DNA of 64,000 nt from NCBI RefSeq assembly GCF_041381155.1, contig NC_091134.1, forward strand, positions 71,011,469-71,075,468, written 5' to 3'. Origin of the DNA: Argopecten irradians. Taxonomy: Eukaryota > Mollusca > Bivalvia > Pectinida > Pectinidae. The notes below the pieces were generated by a model. That model had not been told where the DNA came from and ran no database searches. It saw only the letters and a program-made list of their open reading frames with translations. The position numbers and the translations under genes are program-made. Shown here piece by piece: positions 10,399-20,672 of the stretch (position 1 is the stretch's first letter; every line of letters begins with the position of its first letter).

Positions 10399-12063
10399 CT
10401 AATTTTTGAAGGAATCATTTCCTATATGGTCCATGACATGTTTGGATAGTGAATCTCCATCACAAAACGCTTCACCACACATATCACATTTCAATGGTAA
10501 TTGTATCACTGTAGATCTACAGGTATCCGTGTGTGTACATATACACAATACTTCACCACACATATTACATGGTTTTTGTAATTCTGTACAGGTATCTGTA
10601 TGTGTACACTTACACGATACTTCACCACATACACTACATGGTATTTGTAATTCTGTACAGGTATCTGTATGTGTACACTTACACAATACTTCACCACATA
10701 CATTACATGGTGTTTGTAATTCTGTACAAGTTTCTGTATGTGTACATATACACAATACTTTACCACATACATTACATGGTATTTGTATTTCTGTACAGGT
10801 ATCTGTATGTGTACACTTACACAATACTTCACCACATACATTACATGGTATTTGTAATTCTGTACAAGTTTCTGTATGTGTACATATACACAATACTTTA
10901 CCACATACACTACATGGTATTTGTAATTCTGTACAGGTATCTGTATGTGTACACTTACACAATACTTCACCACATACATTACATGGTGTTTGTAATTCTG
11001 TACCGGTATCTGTATTTGTACATGTACACAATACTTCACCACATAAATTACACGTAATTTGTACCACTAATTCTGTGGATGTTCCGGCATTTGTACATGT
11101 ACTAACATGTCTTGTAAGATTTCCTTTGCGAGAAAACTCCCTTCCACATATGTAACATTTAAATGGTTTCTCTCCTGTATGTATTTTTACGTGCACTAAC
11201 AAGTTACTACTCTGAGAAAAGCTTTTACCACAAATGTCACACTTGAACGGTTTTTCACCTTTGTGAATTCTGAGATGTTCAGATAGATGACTTTTTCTTA
11301 AAAACCCTTTACCACAGATGTTACATTCAAGTAGTTTCTCTCCTGTATGTATCCTGACATGTTTTGAAAGGTTGCTGTTTTCATAGAACTCCTTACCACA
11401 TATGTCACACTTAAATAGTTTTTCACCTGTGTGTATCCTGAGGTGTGATGTGAGGTGACTATTTCTAGAAAACTCTTTCCCACAAGTATTACACTGAAAA
11501 GGCTTCTCCCCTGTATGTGTTCTTTTGTGTCTAACCAGATCAGAATTCCCGTTAAACTCTAGTCCACAGATGTCACAATTAAAAAGTTTTTCCCTTTTAT
11601 GTAGACGGACATGCCTTGACAGGGTACTGCTGTTGGAGAATTCCAAGTCACAAAGTTTACACTTGTAGGGTTTCTCACCTGTATGTATTCTGAAATGTCT
11701 TGACAAATCAAATTTCTGTGTGAAGACCTTCCCACAGACATCACATTTGAATGGCTTTTCTTGAGAATGAAATCTGACATGTCTTGACAACTCAAAATTC
11801 TGTGCAAAAGCCCTTCCACATATGTCACATTTAAATGGTTTCTCTCCTGTATGTATTCTGGTGTGTCTTGACAATTCAAATTCCTGAATGTACTCCTTAC
11901 CACAGATGTCACACTTAAATGGTTTTTCCCCTGTATGTGTTCTCACATGATTTAACAGCTTGCTGCTCTGAGAAAACTCTCTTCCACATATGTCACACTT
12001 GAATGGTTTATTAGCTGCATGAGTTTCTACAAGTTCATGACCAGTCAAAGCAGTCATGACCAC
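10399..12063 (-). CDS. C2H2 zinc-finger protein with a Cys-rich 23-residue repeat tail
   Basis: Unbroken 554-codon frame. Residues 21-323 hold eleven C2H2 fingers in 28-residue steps joined by TGEKP-type linkers. The eleventh ends HVSTC, so its last ligand would be Cys. Residues 336-521 are eight tandem repeats of a 23-residue unit, C-x2-C-G-x3-C-x-C-x-H-x3-C then TELQ, that keeps only the first half of a finger. Residues 522-554 hold one last ordinary finger (LKCDMCGEAF, ending HVMDH). The fingers argue for a nuclear nucleic-acid-binding protein. The target is unknown. The start is doubtful: the frame begins at a GTG, with ATG two codons in, and a pyrimidine-rich tract upstream suggests that this is a last exon joined to an unseen 5' exon. 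No KRAB, BTB or other effector domain is visible. Paralogues lie at 17.3-18.6 kb and 26.5-28.1 kb. Confidence 0.85.
   Translation of the reverse strand: MVMTALTGHELVETHAANKPFKCDICGREFSQSSKLLNHVRTHTGEKPFKCDICGKEYIQEFELSRHTRIHTGEKPFKCDICGRAFAQNFELSRHVRFHSQEKPFKCDVCGKVFTQKFDLSRHFRIHTGEKPYKCKLCDLEFSNSSTLSRHVRLHKREKLFNCDICGLEFNGNSDLVRHKRTHTGEKPFQCNTCGKEFSRNSHLTSHLRIHTGEKLFKCDICGKEFYENSNLSKHVRIHTGEKLLECNICGKGFLRKSHLSEHLRIHKGEKPFKCDICGKSFSQSSNLLVHVKIHTGEKPFKCYICGREFSRKGNLTRHVSTCTNAGTSTELVVQITCNLCGEVLCTCTNTDTGTELQTPCNVCGEVLCKCTHTDTCTELQIPCSVCGKVLCICTHTETCTELQIPCNVCGEVLCKCTHTDTCTEIQIPCNVCGKVLCICTHTETCTELQTPCNVCGEVLCKCTHTDTCTELQIPCSVCGEVSCKCTHTDTCTELQKPCNMCGEVLCICTHTDTCRSTVIQLPLKCDMCGEAFCDGDSLSKHVMDHIGNDSFKN
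10501..11058 (-). repeat. 69-bp coding minisatellite in the zinc-finger gene
   Basis: Eight copies of a 69-bp unit encode the Cys-rich repeats. Because 69 is a multiple of three, the reading frame is kept, and it also leaves long open frames on both strands. Units alternate (ICTHTETC against KCTHTDTC), suggesting later duplication in 138-bp pairs. Confidence 0.9.
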
Positions 12064-12573
12064 AAGAAAAGAAAATATAACATAGGCCTAAATGTAACTT
12101 AATAGTTTCATTTTTGTTTATTCCTTTATTGAATTATGCCCCAATCGCAAGTGTTGAGAAGAAAAACAATTACCGATCATAATAATTGGCAATCACAGAT
12201 GCAAATATGATTTAAATTAGATTTCATGTTAAGTTCCTCATGATTTTTCTGGAATGCATGGATCCAGCTTCCAATAAAACTCTTCTTTATGAATGGAATT
12301 ACTCCCAATTTACTGATATGGTGAAGTTGATGTGAGATGAAATACTTATCAGTATGAGTTAACATCCCAACCACTACATTGCTGCTCCCAAACTGTCAGT
12401 GTTAGTGTTGCTGTATATATGGTGATTCTGAAACATAAATCAGCCAGAGGTTGGTTACATAAGTATATACAGTTTATATGTATCTACAATGTACATGTAT
12501 GCAGCGGCCAAATCCGGCTTTGAACCCAGGACCTCCAAACACCAGGTTACTAAGTTACATGCATGTGGTCATA
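12064..12573. other. Upstream flank of the zinc-finger gene
   Basis: AT-rich. A 65-codon minus frame at 12177-12374 has no recognisable domain. I cannot identify the missing 5' exon or a promoter here. Confidence 0.3.
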
Positions 12574-12702
12574 TAGTCCGCTAAACCTGCCTATATTATT
12601 AGGCTTTTTTAATTTTTCTTTTTGCCTAATATATAGTCTATTAGGCAAAAAAAAAAAAAAATTTAAAAAGCCTAATAATATATAGGCAGGTTTAGCGGAC
12701 TA
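12574..12702. mobile_element. 129-bp palindromic miniature element with 9-bp target duplication
   Basis: The arms tagtccgctaaacctgccta and their complement run inwards for about 40 bp on each side, with a second small palindrome in the A/T-rich centre. The element is flanked by the direct repeat gtggtcata (12565-12573 and 12703-12711). A 9-bp duplication with long arms fits a Mutator-like or foldback-type non-autonomous element. A decayed relative may lie at 31.79-31.87 kb. Confidence 0.75.
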
Positions 12703-12711
12703 GTGGTCATA

Positions 12712-13920
12712 GTATCGATGATCGATTCAGTCCCATTCCGCTATACATGGTACTTTATATGAAATTATCTATATTCAATTGAATAAAAATATTGTTTACT
12801 CCACAACACAATTTTTTTCCATTTTTCCATATTTAAATTACAGAGTGTATGTATATATTACCTGGTCTTTGGTCAAATATTGATTTAATATGTAATTCAT
12901 TAGAGTTACATGTAGATAAACAATACTTATCAATTGTTCCAGAGATTTATAACGGCACTGTACTGATACTGTACGCATGTACATATTGAAACATAAGGTA
13001 CAATGCAAATAATTTCCATCTTAATAATTACAAATGTCACTTATCACTTTAGAACTGAAGAATAAGAGGATATCAAAACATCTATATGTTTCTGGCCTAT
13101 GTCATATATCTCTTAGTTGATTTATACACTTGTAGTAGGAATGATATTCCGTATGTATGTTCAACCCAGGCTATCTCCCTAGGGTTCCGCCTCTCTGTAG
13201 TAATCACATAACAACACAGATAACATGTTCCTGTCATTTATTAAAGTTATTAAATTTAGGACGACCAGATAGTAGACAAGACAACATATAAAGACATACC
13301 GACAACTCTCACACGCAGACGTACATTTGTACAACGCACCTTCAAAATACTGTATACCGCACGACGTCCACCCCACAGACCCTGTAAATGATATACTACA
13401 TATAAGTCGCCTGTCACTCTAATGTGCCACGCGCACAGATATGCGTGCTCTTTTTATACCCTGCACGCGCAAGGCTAGCCAATCATTTTAGTTACGGGTA
13501 GAATTATCTGCGCTATTTTAAATATATATATATCTTATCACACACCAATCATATCCCTGGCGCCAGGACTCATACACACACACGCACACACATAGTCTTA
13601 CTTTCAATTCTGCCACACACTGTACACATCTTCAACAGAAATTTATCTATTTTTGTAATGTATGTGTAAATATAATGTAGTCTATGACATATTGCCACTT
13701 TGGAGGAAATAAAGATAATAATAATGTAGTGGAGGATACTGAGAGTCCATCCATAGGGCCTCACTCCTAATGACGAAATACAGTATAACTAGGGTATGTA
13801 TATGATAGGTCACGTCTATTTACAATGTACACATCTCATAATTAGGAACAAGGCCCTGTGGTTCATTCGCTATTTACAACAGATGTATGTTCCATGATGC
13901 AAAGACGGTTCTCGGTTAGA
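12712..13920. other. Intergenic stretch, no gene seen
   Basis: AT-rich sequence with a short (CA)n run near 13570-13590. The open frames at 13179-13376 and 13570-13764 (minus) lack recognisable domains. Confidence 0.35.
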
Positions 13921-14040
13921 GCACAGGCGCCTGCTTCTGGTTTTAGAAAAAATGTAATAACGTACCCCTACTATGTTCATAATAGCTAGGCTATTATATT
14001 TTTTCTAAAACAAGCAGCAGATCTAGACGCCTGTGGCTGT
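13921..14040. repeat. Imperfect inverted repeat, possible miniature element
   Basis: Segment 13923-13959 (caggcgcctgcttctggttt and on) is mirrored by 13993-14037, with an 8-nt insertion in the right arm and a loop of about 33 nt. No clear target duplication is seen at the flanks. Confidence 0.45.
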
Positions 14041-14397
14041 GGCCAGTGTGGTTGTTGTGGTTTTCAATTGCTGTTTTGCATGTTATCGGTTGTAAGTCAC
14101 AACATTGATGGAATGAAGAACACGATAACTATTCATTTAAATGGTGACCGTCAAAAAGGCACTTACCTTCAGTACTACAATACATAATCAATGAAAATAA
14201 ACAATACTTCAAGTGGTATTTTTTTCGACCGGAAATAAAATACAGCACTCCAATCATCGATCCGGAGAGGATCAATAATTCCGGAACTTCTTCGTCGTTG
14301 TATTTCCACGACGCCGTCAATTTTGATTCACATGTAATTCACAATTTTAATGTCTGTACAACAGTATTCTCCTTACATTTATTTACATTTTCATTTT
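14041..14397. other. Intergenic stretch, no gene seen
   Basis: One 63-codon minus frame without recognisable domain. Confidence 0.3.
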
Positions 14398-14640
14398 AAA
14401 CAAGAGGCCCAGAGGGCCTGTATCGCTCACGTGGTTCTTTTTTTACTGATTATTACCAAAACTCTTACAATCAGAAATAACAAAATTGACCCGGCTATTT
14501 GTTTAATTTTGAATCCCAACCATATAATGATGCTATCAATATCATATGACTACGAGTGTTAGCCAATGCAAAGTGTCAGAAAAGAAGTTGTTAATATGAA
14601 TAGTAAATTACATTATCTTTGTCTCTGGTTCAAGGGGAAT
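14398..14640 (-). mobile_element. 3' end of a tandem-core hairpin element, truncated
   Basis: On the minus strand the block ends in gtgagcgatacaggccctct followed by gggcctcttgttt, the same end as the element at 22.3-23.8 kb. The preceding 150 bases resemble that element's last core unit. No 5' hairpin is found, so the copy is truncated. Confidence 0.65.
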
Positions 14641-15202
14641 TAACAAATATTTTAACAAGCTAATCCTTTGAGTGTATTTCTTCTAGTCCTAGTATGCGTA
14701 GACTATATTAAGATAAATTTAAAGAAATCTCAGATTTATAAATGATCACAAATCATTTTCATAGACCTACATATATACCTAAAGGCTAGCAGAAAGATAT
14801 ATTATGTATATGTTTCTGAGGCTTGTAACCCCACCATGATCCAAAATTAGCAAATGTTTCGAAAAAAAAAAACTTCTAAGGAGCATGTTCTCTTATATAA
14901 GCTTATAACAAAGAGCTGTAATACGAAATAATATAAATTGATAATTGATTTTTATATTGTCTATGTTAAACACTTGTTATTTTAGAAATGAAAACGAGTC
15001 AATGTGACCAGAAACTTCCATATCAAATGTTAATTATCAATTCTGACATTCTAGACTTTGCTTTCTAACTTACAGCAAATAATGCCAGACAGATCTTACT
15101 ACAAAAGAGCAGGTATGACAGGTATAAGAGGTTGTTATACACGAGAAGACCAAATACCGGTATGTATTATCATGATAGGACAATATCTTTTACAAAACGG
15201 TC
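14641..15202. other. Intergenic AT-rich stretch
   Basis: Nothing recognised. Confidence 0.3.
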
Positions 15203-16630
15203 CTTTTTAGGTCATCTGACCCGAATGGTCAGGATGACCTATAGCCATCATGCTTCGTTCGTCATTGTCCGCAATGCGCCATCAATAAACTTTTTCATTC
15301 AAACAACTTAATTCTTCTCAATAACCAAAACGCCCACGGTACTCATATTGGGCCTGTAGCATTTTGGGACAAAGGGCTACCACGTTAGTTGAAATGAATG
15401 ACCTTGACCTTCATTCAAGGTCACGTGGGTCAAATAGGCTAAAACCTTTAAACGATTTCATGTGAATAAATAAGGTGCACAGATCTAGAGACCTGATAAA
15501 TGCTGGGATGAAGGGCTACCAATTTTGCTCAAATGAATGATCTTGATCTTCATTCAATGTAACAGGGGTCAAATAGGCTAACATCTGTAAATGACTGTTT
15601 GTGACAGTGAATAAGTAAGAGGCATATAGAGACCTGATATTGAGTCTAGCATGCTGGAAGAAGCGCTACCAAGTTTGCTGAAATGAATTACCTTGACCTA
15701 TTCAAGGTCACATGGGTCAAAAAGGCTAACACCTTTGAACAACCTCTTGTGAATAAGTAAGAGAGGCCTAGAGACTTGATATTTAGCCTGTAGCATGCAG
15801 TGATGAAGGGCTAACAAGTTTGTTCAAATGAATGACCTGGACCTTCATTCAAGGTCACACGAGCAAAAAGGCTAAAATCTTGTTAGTACGAAGTCTGGAG
15901 ACCTAATATTGAGGCTGTAGCATACTACAGGTGATGAAGGACTACCAAATTCATTCATATAAATGACCTTGGCCTTCATCCAAGGTAAGAGGGATCAAAT
16001 AGGCTACAATCTTTAAAAACTTACTGGACTTTCTGTGTTCTTCTTCTCTACTGTATGTTGTATACAATGAAGTGTCGACAGAAATGAACTGTGCAAGGAC
16101 TTATGTCAGATTAGTGGTTAAAGCTCCATATCAACCAAGAGACAGTTTATGGTCAATATCTGGTTGTCGTGAATATGTGCATAGTTAAAATATTATGAAA
16201 AGACAAGTAATTAATGTATGTGCTTCAAATTATTAATTAATTATTAGTACATGTGAGACATTGTGCCTAGTTATTTTATTATGTTTCTTTTTTCAAAGAA
16301 CTTTTAAAAGTATGCAAACTACTACCATTATGTGTATGTCACATTGGAAGTAACAAGTAGATTTATAAAGTTATCCACTAAGGGACAATAGAAGCTGCAG
16401 TGGGTCATGATAATCAAGAGGCATCACCACAAGCTATTACTTTGATGCAAAGTTCAGCCATATGTATGTATGTAACAATGTTAATTCCTCCGTATATTAT
16501 TCGGAGCACTCGCCTATATGACAGTACAACGAAGTCAGATACACTCCACAAGGGATTACTGGGTTTAGTGTCTAAGGCATCCAACAACCAACTCTACCAA
16601 CATTTTATTTTTTGGGCCTCTTGTTTAGCA
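15203..16630 (+). mobile_element. Tandem-core hairpin element (Helentron/pearl-like), decayed
   Basis: It opens with ttttaggtcatctgaccc, whose hairpin partner gtcaggatgacct follows at once. It then carries at least five diverged core units of about 145 bp (gaatgaccttgaccttcatt, caaggtcacatgggtcaaa and aggctaaca phrases) to about 16015. A gggcctcttgttt end phrase lies at 16614-16627, but the segment between is unrecognisable, so the 3' boundary is uncertain. Confidence 0.6.
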
Positions 16631-16697
16631 TTCTAATAGAAGTCATTAGCACAATTTGTATCAAATGCATTTGGTTTCTCTGGCTCACACAAGCAGC

Positions 16698-17272
16698 TCA
16701 AGAGACCCAGTGGGCCTGCACCACTTACACGACAGATATTACAATGACTATATATAGCAAAGTCCCCATTCATTTTTTCTGCAGACAAACGTTTTCAAAG
16801 AATTTGCTTTATTTTTCACTGTTAGAGTGTCTTTTTGGCAAGTTGGGGACACATAATTCTAGAGTAAACCAACCTTTAGGTTTTTATTGAGTCAAGGATA
16901 GCACTTTAAAAATATCACCTTAATTTCACCTATTAGGCTACATGCATCCCTCCTGTCCTATTTTTACAAAACATTTTCCCCAAAATATATTTGACAAAAA
17001 TTAGATCCATGGGGACCTTTGTGACTAGTAACGATTTAATGAGTCCTGCCTCTCGAGCTCTGCTCCTGCCCCAAAGGGCCTGAGCAGAGCCAATAATTGC
17101 AAGAACTCTTTCTCTTCACTAAAGATATTTCTGGCTAAATTCAGTTAAATCACATTCAAAACATTTTGAATAGTAGAATCATTTACAGGAAATGTTGTTG
17201 GACAATGGATGAAAGCTGTATGTCAAATGGCATGAACTAGTTTGCCCTTCGGTCCACTGGGTGAGTAAAAAA
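16698..17272 (-). mobile_element. Tandem-core hairpin-end element without clear core, minus orientation
   Basis: On the minus strand it begins ttttactcacccagtggacc and ends aggcccactgggtctcttg, the layout of the hairpin-ended family, in 575 bp. A separate inverted pair, gctctgctc...gagcagagc, lies near 17050-17095. There is no coding capacity. Confidence 0.55.
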
Positions 17273-17299
17273 AACACTTTTTCTACAGACTCAGGTTCT

Positions 17300-17305
17300 T
17301 TTATT
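17300..17305 (-). terminator. Poly(A) signal AATAAA for the 17.3-kb zinc-finger gene
   Basis: AATAAA on the minus strand lies 35 bases past the stop codon, inside the usual distance for a short 3' UTR. Confidence 0.45.
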
Positions 17306-17339
17306 TTACAACTCTTCTCTGTGAATTGTTACATTAATT

Positions 17340-18608
17340 TTATAACTCCTCTCTATGAATTGTTACATGTTTTGACAGAGCATTGCTGTGGATAAATTCT
17401 TCTTCACAAATGTCACATTTAAATGGCTTCTCTCCTATATGGATTTTTATATGTCTTGCCAAATCTGATCTCCGAGAATATTCTTTGTCACACATGTCAC
17501 ACTTAAATGGTTTCTCCCCTGTATGTATCCGGATGTGATTCAACAGGATGCTTTTCTGAGAGAAGTCTAGACCACAGAAGTCACACTTATAAGGCTTCAG
17601 TCCTGAATGAATTCTGGAATGTTGTGTTAGGTTACATCTTTGAGAAAACTCCTTACCACAAATCTCACACATAAATGGCTTGGCTCCTGTATGTATTGTA
17701 GAATGTTGCAAAAGGTTAGACCTGTGAAAAAAATCTTTACCACAAATTTCACAAGAAAACGGCTTTGTTCCTGTATGTGTTTTGATGTGGTGTGACAAAT
17801 TACTGCTATAAGAAAACTCCTTACCACAGATATCACATTTAAATGGTTTCTCTCCTGTATGCTTTTTCTTATGTTGTGACAGGATATTGCTATGTGCATA
17901 CTCGTTACCACAGATATCACATTTAAATGGCTTCTCTCCAGTATGCATTCTGATATGTCGCCTCAAGTCTGTATTTCGTGTGAACTCCTTCTGGCAGGTA
18001 TCACATTTGAATACCATCTTTCCTGTGTGTTTAATTGCATGTTTAGCAAGTTCTGTTTCCTGCGAGAACTCCACCCCACAGATGTCACACTTGTATGTTT
18101 GTGTGTGTATTCTTACATGAGCTAATAAGCTAAAACTCTGAGAGAATTCCTTAGCACAGAATTCACACTTGTACGGCTTCTCTCCAGTATGTGTTCTGAA
18201 GTGTCGTTTCAGATCACTCTTTCGAGTAAACTCCCTACCACAAGTCTCACATTGTGGTCTTCCCTCTGTATGCATTCTCATATGTTTCATCAGAGATGAA
18301 TTCCAAGAAAACTGTTGACCACAGATATCACATTGGTGAGGAGTCTCCCCCGTGTGTACCCTTACATGCTGTGAGAGGTTAGCATTCTGGCTAAACTCTC
18401 TACCACATACGCCACACTTAAATGGTTTCACCTCTGTGCTTGACTCAGCAGGTTCTGCCATATTGTCAGAAAAAAAAGTTCTCAGGCCCTCTGTATTTGA
18501 CACTGTAGGTTGTTCTACTGTGTCAGTGGGACAAAATGTCTCACAACATTCATCAGAAGTATGAAGGTTTTCCAGGCCCTCTGTATTTGTCCAAACAGGT
18601 TCCACCAT
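17340..18608 (-). CDS. C2H2 zinc-finger protein, 13 fingers
   Basis: A 422-codon frame. The ATG is the first after an in-frame TAA 36 bases upstream, so this start fits unless an acceptor lies in that short gap. Residues 1-62 are acidic and low in order, with three loose copies of a phrase like M-V-E-P...N-T-E-G-L (residues 1-15, about 31-43 and 50-60). Residues 63 to about 417 carry thirteen C2H2 fingers, most with TGEKP linkers. Finger 3 lacks the usual F/Y before the first Cys (PQCETC), and fingers 4 and 5 are joined by a short TQT linker. The protein ends soon after finger 13 (TIHREEL). No effector domain is seen. It is probably a nuclear DNA-binding protein with unknown target. It is a paralogue of the flanking zinc-finger genes, in the same orientation as the one at 10.4 kb. 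Confidence 0.88.
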   Translation of the reverse strand: MVEPVWTNTEGLENLHTSDECCETFCPTDTVEQPTVSNTEGLRTFFSDNMAEPAESSTEVKPFKCGVCGREFSQNANLSQHVRVHTGETPHQCDICGQQFSWNSSLMKHMRMHTEGRPQCETCGREFTRKSDLKRHFRTHTGEKPYKCEFCAKEFSQSFSLLAHVRIHTQTYKCDICGVEFSQETELAKHAIKHTGKMVFKCDTCQKEFTRNTDLRRHIRMHTGEKPFKCDICGNEYAHSNILSQHKKKHTGEKPFKCDICGKEFSYSSNLSHHIKTHTGTKPFSCEICGKDFFHRSNLLQHSTIHTGAKPFMCEICGKEFSQRCNLTQHSRIHSGLKPYKCDFCGLDFSQKSILLNHIRIHTGEKPFKCDMCDKEYSRRSDLARHIKIHIGEKPFKCDICEEEFIHSNALSKHVTIHREEL

Positions 18609-19465
18609 ATCTCCAGTCTTTAAAAGTATGAAGAATGTTTAGTCTCTTGAATCAGTAGGCTTTATGATCAATCGTGTCAGTGTAAACTGAAACACAAGAT
18701 ATTTTTTATATTAGTTTAGCTACATGAATCATTTGATACATAAAGGATAGAGTTTTGCATATAATATAAAATCTTTACTTATGCATTTAAGATCTATTTT
18801 ATATATTCTGTCTTAAAAATTTATAAGTGAGAAGGATTTGTTACTCTCTCGAGCTCTTTAACTACTAAACACCATGCAAGACGCCTATGAACCAGGAATA
18901 AAAACCATATTTCCCAACAAATACTTGTCAAGAAAACATCAATGTAAAGCTTAATAAATTTCACAATGTCTAGTCCTTGTTTTAAGGACTGAAGATTTAG
19001 AAGAAATGTCTTAAATTTTTATTTAAAAAATATGACAGCTCATGAAATGACGGCCCGCTTCAAAAAGTAAGATGATAAGCCTGGCACCCGCAAACTACAT
19101 CAAAGGTTGCGCCGGCAGATATCAAACAAAAATCAGGCAAATGCGCTTGCGACGTAATCGTCCAAACCCCCGAGTGACAAATCCATCTCACTTATAAATC
19201 TTTGGGTATCACTCTGCATACGAAATGAACGTCTGTCGGTATATCCTAGAACGAATATACGTACCCGGCCTACTATACCTTTCAGCTGGGTACGAATTGG
19301 TCCCTATGTGTCGTAGTGGACCACTGCCTCAGAAAATCACTCAGGCACAGTTTTCTATACTTTTTTGTAGGTTTCCGATTATTTTATGCATATACATGCA
19401 TTCAAATATTATTTTTGTCCAAAACAAACATGACTACAATTCTTTATATCTACCATACCGCTCAC
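18609..19465. other. Upstream flank of the 13-finger gene
   Basis: AT-rich near the gene, then a somewhat CpG-richer patch near 19050-19200 that could hold a promoter. I see no definite element or exon. Confidence 0.3.
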
Positions 19466-19558
19466 CAATCTGATTAAAATCATATCTTCGATTACGCTCT
19501 GATACTCTACGGGTAGAGTATCAGAGCGTAATCGAAGATATGATTTTAATCAGATTGG
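19466..19558. mobile_element. 93-bp near-perfect palindrome with 8-bp direct repeat flanks
   Basis: Arms 19465-19510 and 19513-19558 are exact complements over 46 bp with a 2-base loop (gg). The direct repeat ccgctcac lies at 19458-19465 and 19559-19566. One of its bases also fits the arm, so the duplication is 7 or 8 bp. Perfect arms imply a recent event or gene-conversion-like upkeep. An assembly fold-back artefact would not explain the flanking direct repeat. Confidence 0.75.
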
Positions 19559-19566
19559 CCGCTCAC

Positions 19567-20672
19567 AAGACGTCAAATTCACCATTTGTGGACTTGCCAT
19601 ATAAATTCCCTTCAGAAAGACCATCATAAGTATTGTGTAAAAAAAAAATGCCTCGATGAGATTTTGACATTTTATGTGGTTCAGCGTTATTGCCGAGTAG
19701 GTAAGCGATATCAAACAAGTACGATATAATGCAAACAGACGTTTTATAATGATTTGCATAATCATTACTTTGCTCCATTAGCAGTAATAGGCACCAATTG
19801 TAGCTCTAAAGACGACATCATTTTCTGTCTAAAAGTCTTTTGAGCTACAATATTGCAGCTAGGTCTATCCGTGACCGGCAACTTTATAATAAGGCAGACA
19901 ATTTTTGCCATGTAACTGGTCCTTTGACCGGCATTCTTTTAGGTCCAGAAAGACGATATACAAAACGAAAATGGCAGTAGAATTGTAAAAAGGTGGAGGT
20001 CAAACTGTACAAAACAAATTTTCGTAATATCACTGATGCTAACTTCTGACAAGTCCTGCATTGTTAGATCTACGTTATAATTTATTCAGACGAATAATTT
20101 GATGTGTGTTTATCGGATCTTGTCGATTTAAAGATACCTCCGTTTTAGGGGACAGGCTATAATATATAGCTACCTACGGGTATGGTCCGGTGTTGATAAT
20201 GAGGAGTCGTATGGGTCGTAGTGGAGCTTTTTGACAGATTTGACCGGAAAATAAACACGAAATTGTAATTATTTTCACAACCACAAATACGTCCTATGGA
20301 TTCCGGAAGGAGTGAACGACGGTAATTATAATCTTAATCAGACATGAAATTAAAATATAACCACATATAATATCAAAATCAAAATTTCATTTCTACGGAA
20401 TTCACGAATTCACACATACAAGATGCTAGGTAGTTCTTTAATTTCGTTTAAGAGAACATTTCTTATCCGGAAATTGCTGTTCCGATTCATAACTATGTTT
20501 AGTATGAATATCGTTATTTCCTGTCAACAACAAAAAAAAGACAGTTTTCGACTATGCTTTGTCGACGAATATGGTAAGCTTTGACATACATATATCTACT
20601 CTGTATGTCAACTAAATTAAGAAATAGCAATATATTCATGATTGTCGTTGTGAGGCAGCAATGTGCTGTCCG
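19567..20672. other. Intergenic stretch, no gene seen
   Basis: No recognised exon or repeat. Two overlapping minus frames of about 71 codons (19550-19778) lack recognisable domains. Confidence 0.3.

Noticed and set aside
10406-11155. Plus-strand 249-codon frame with VCVHLHNTSPHTLHGICNS repeats, and shadow frames of 174 and 178 codons
   Set aside because: They lie opposite or within the 69-bp coding minisatellite of the minus-strand zinc-finger gene. Openness follows from a stop-free unit whose length is a multiple of three.
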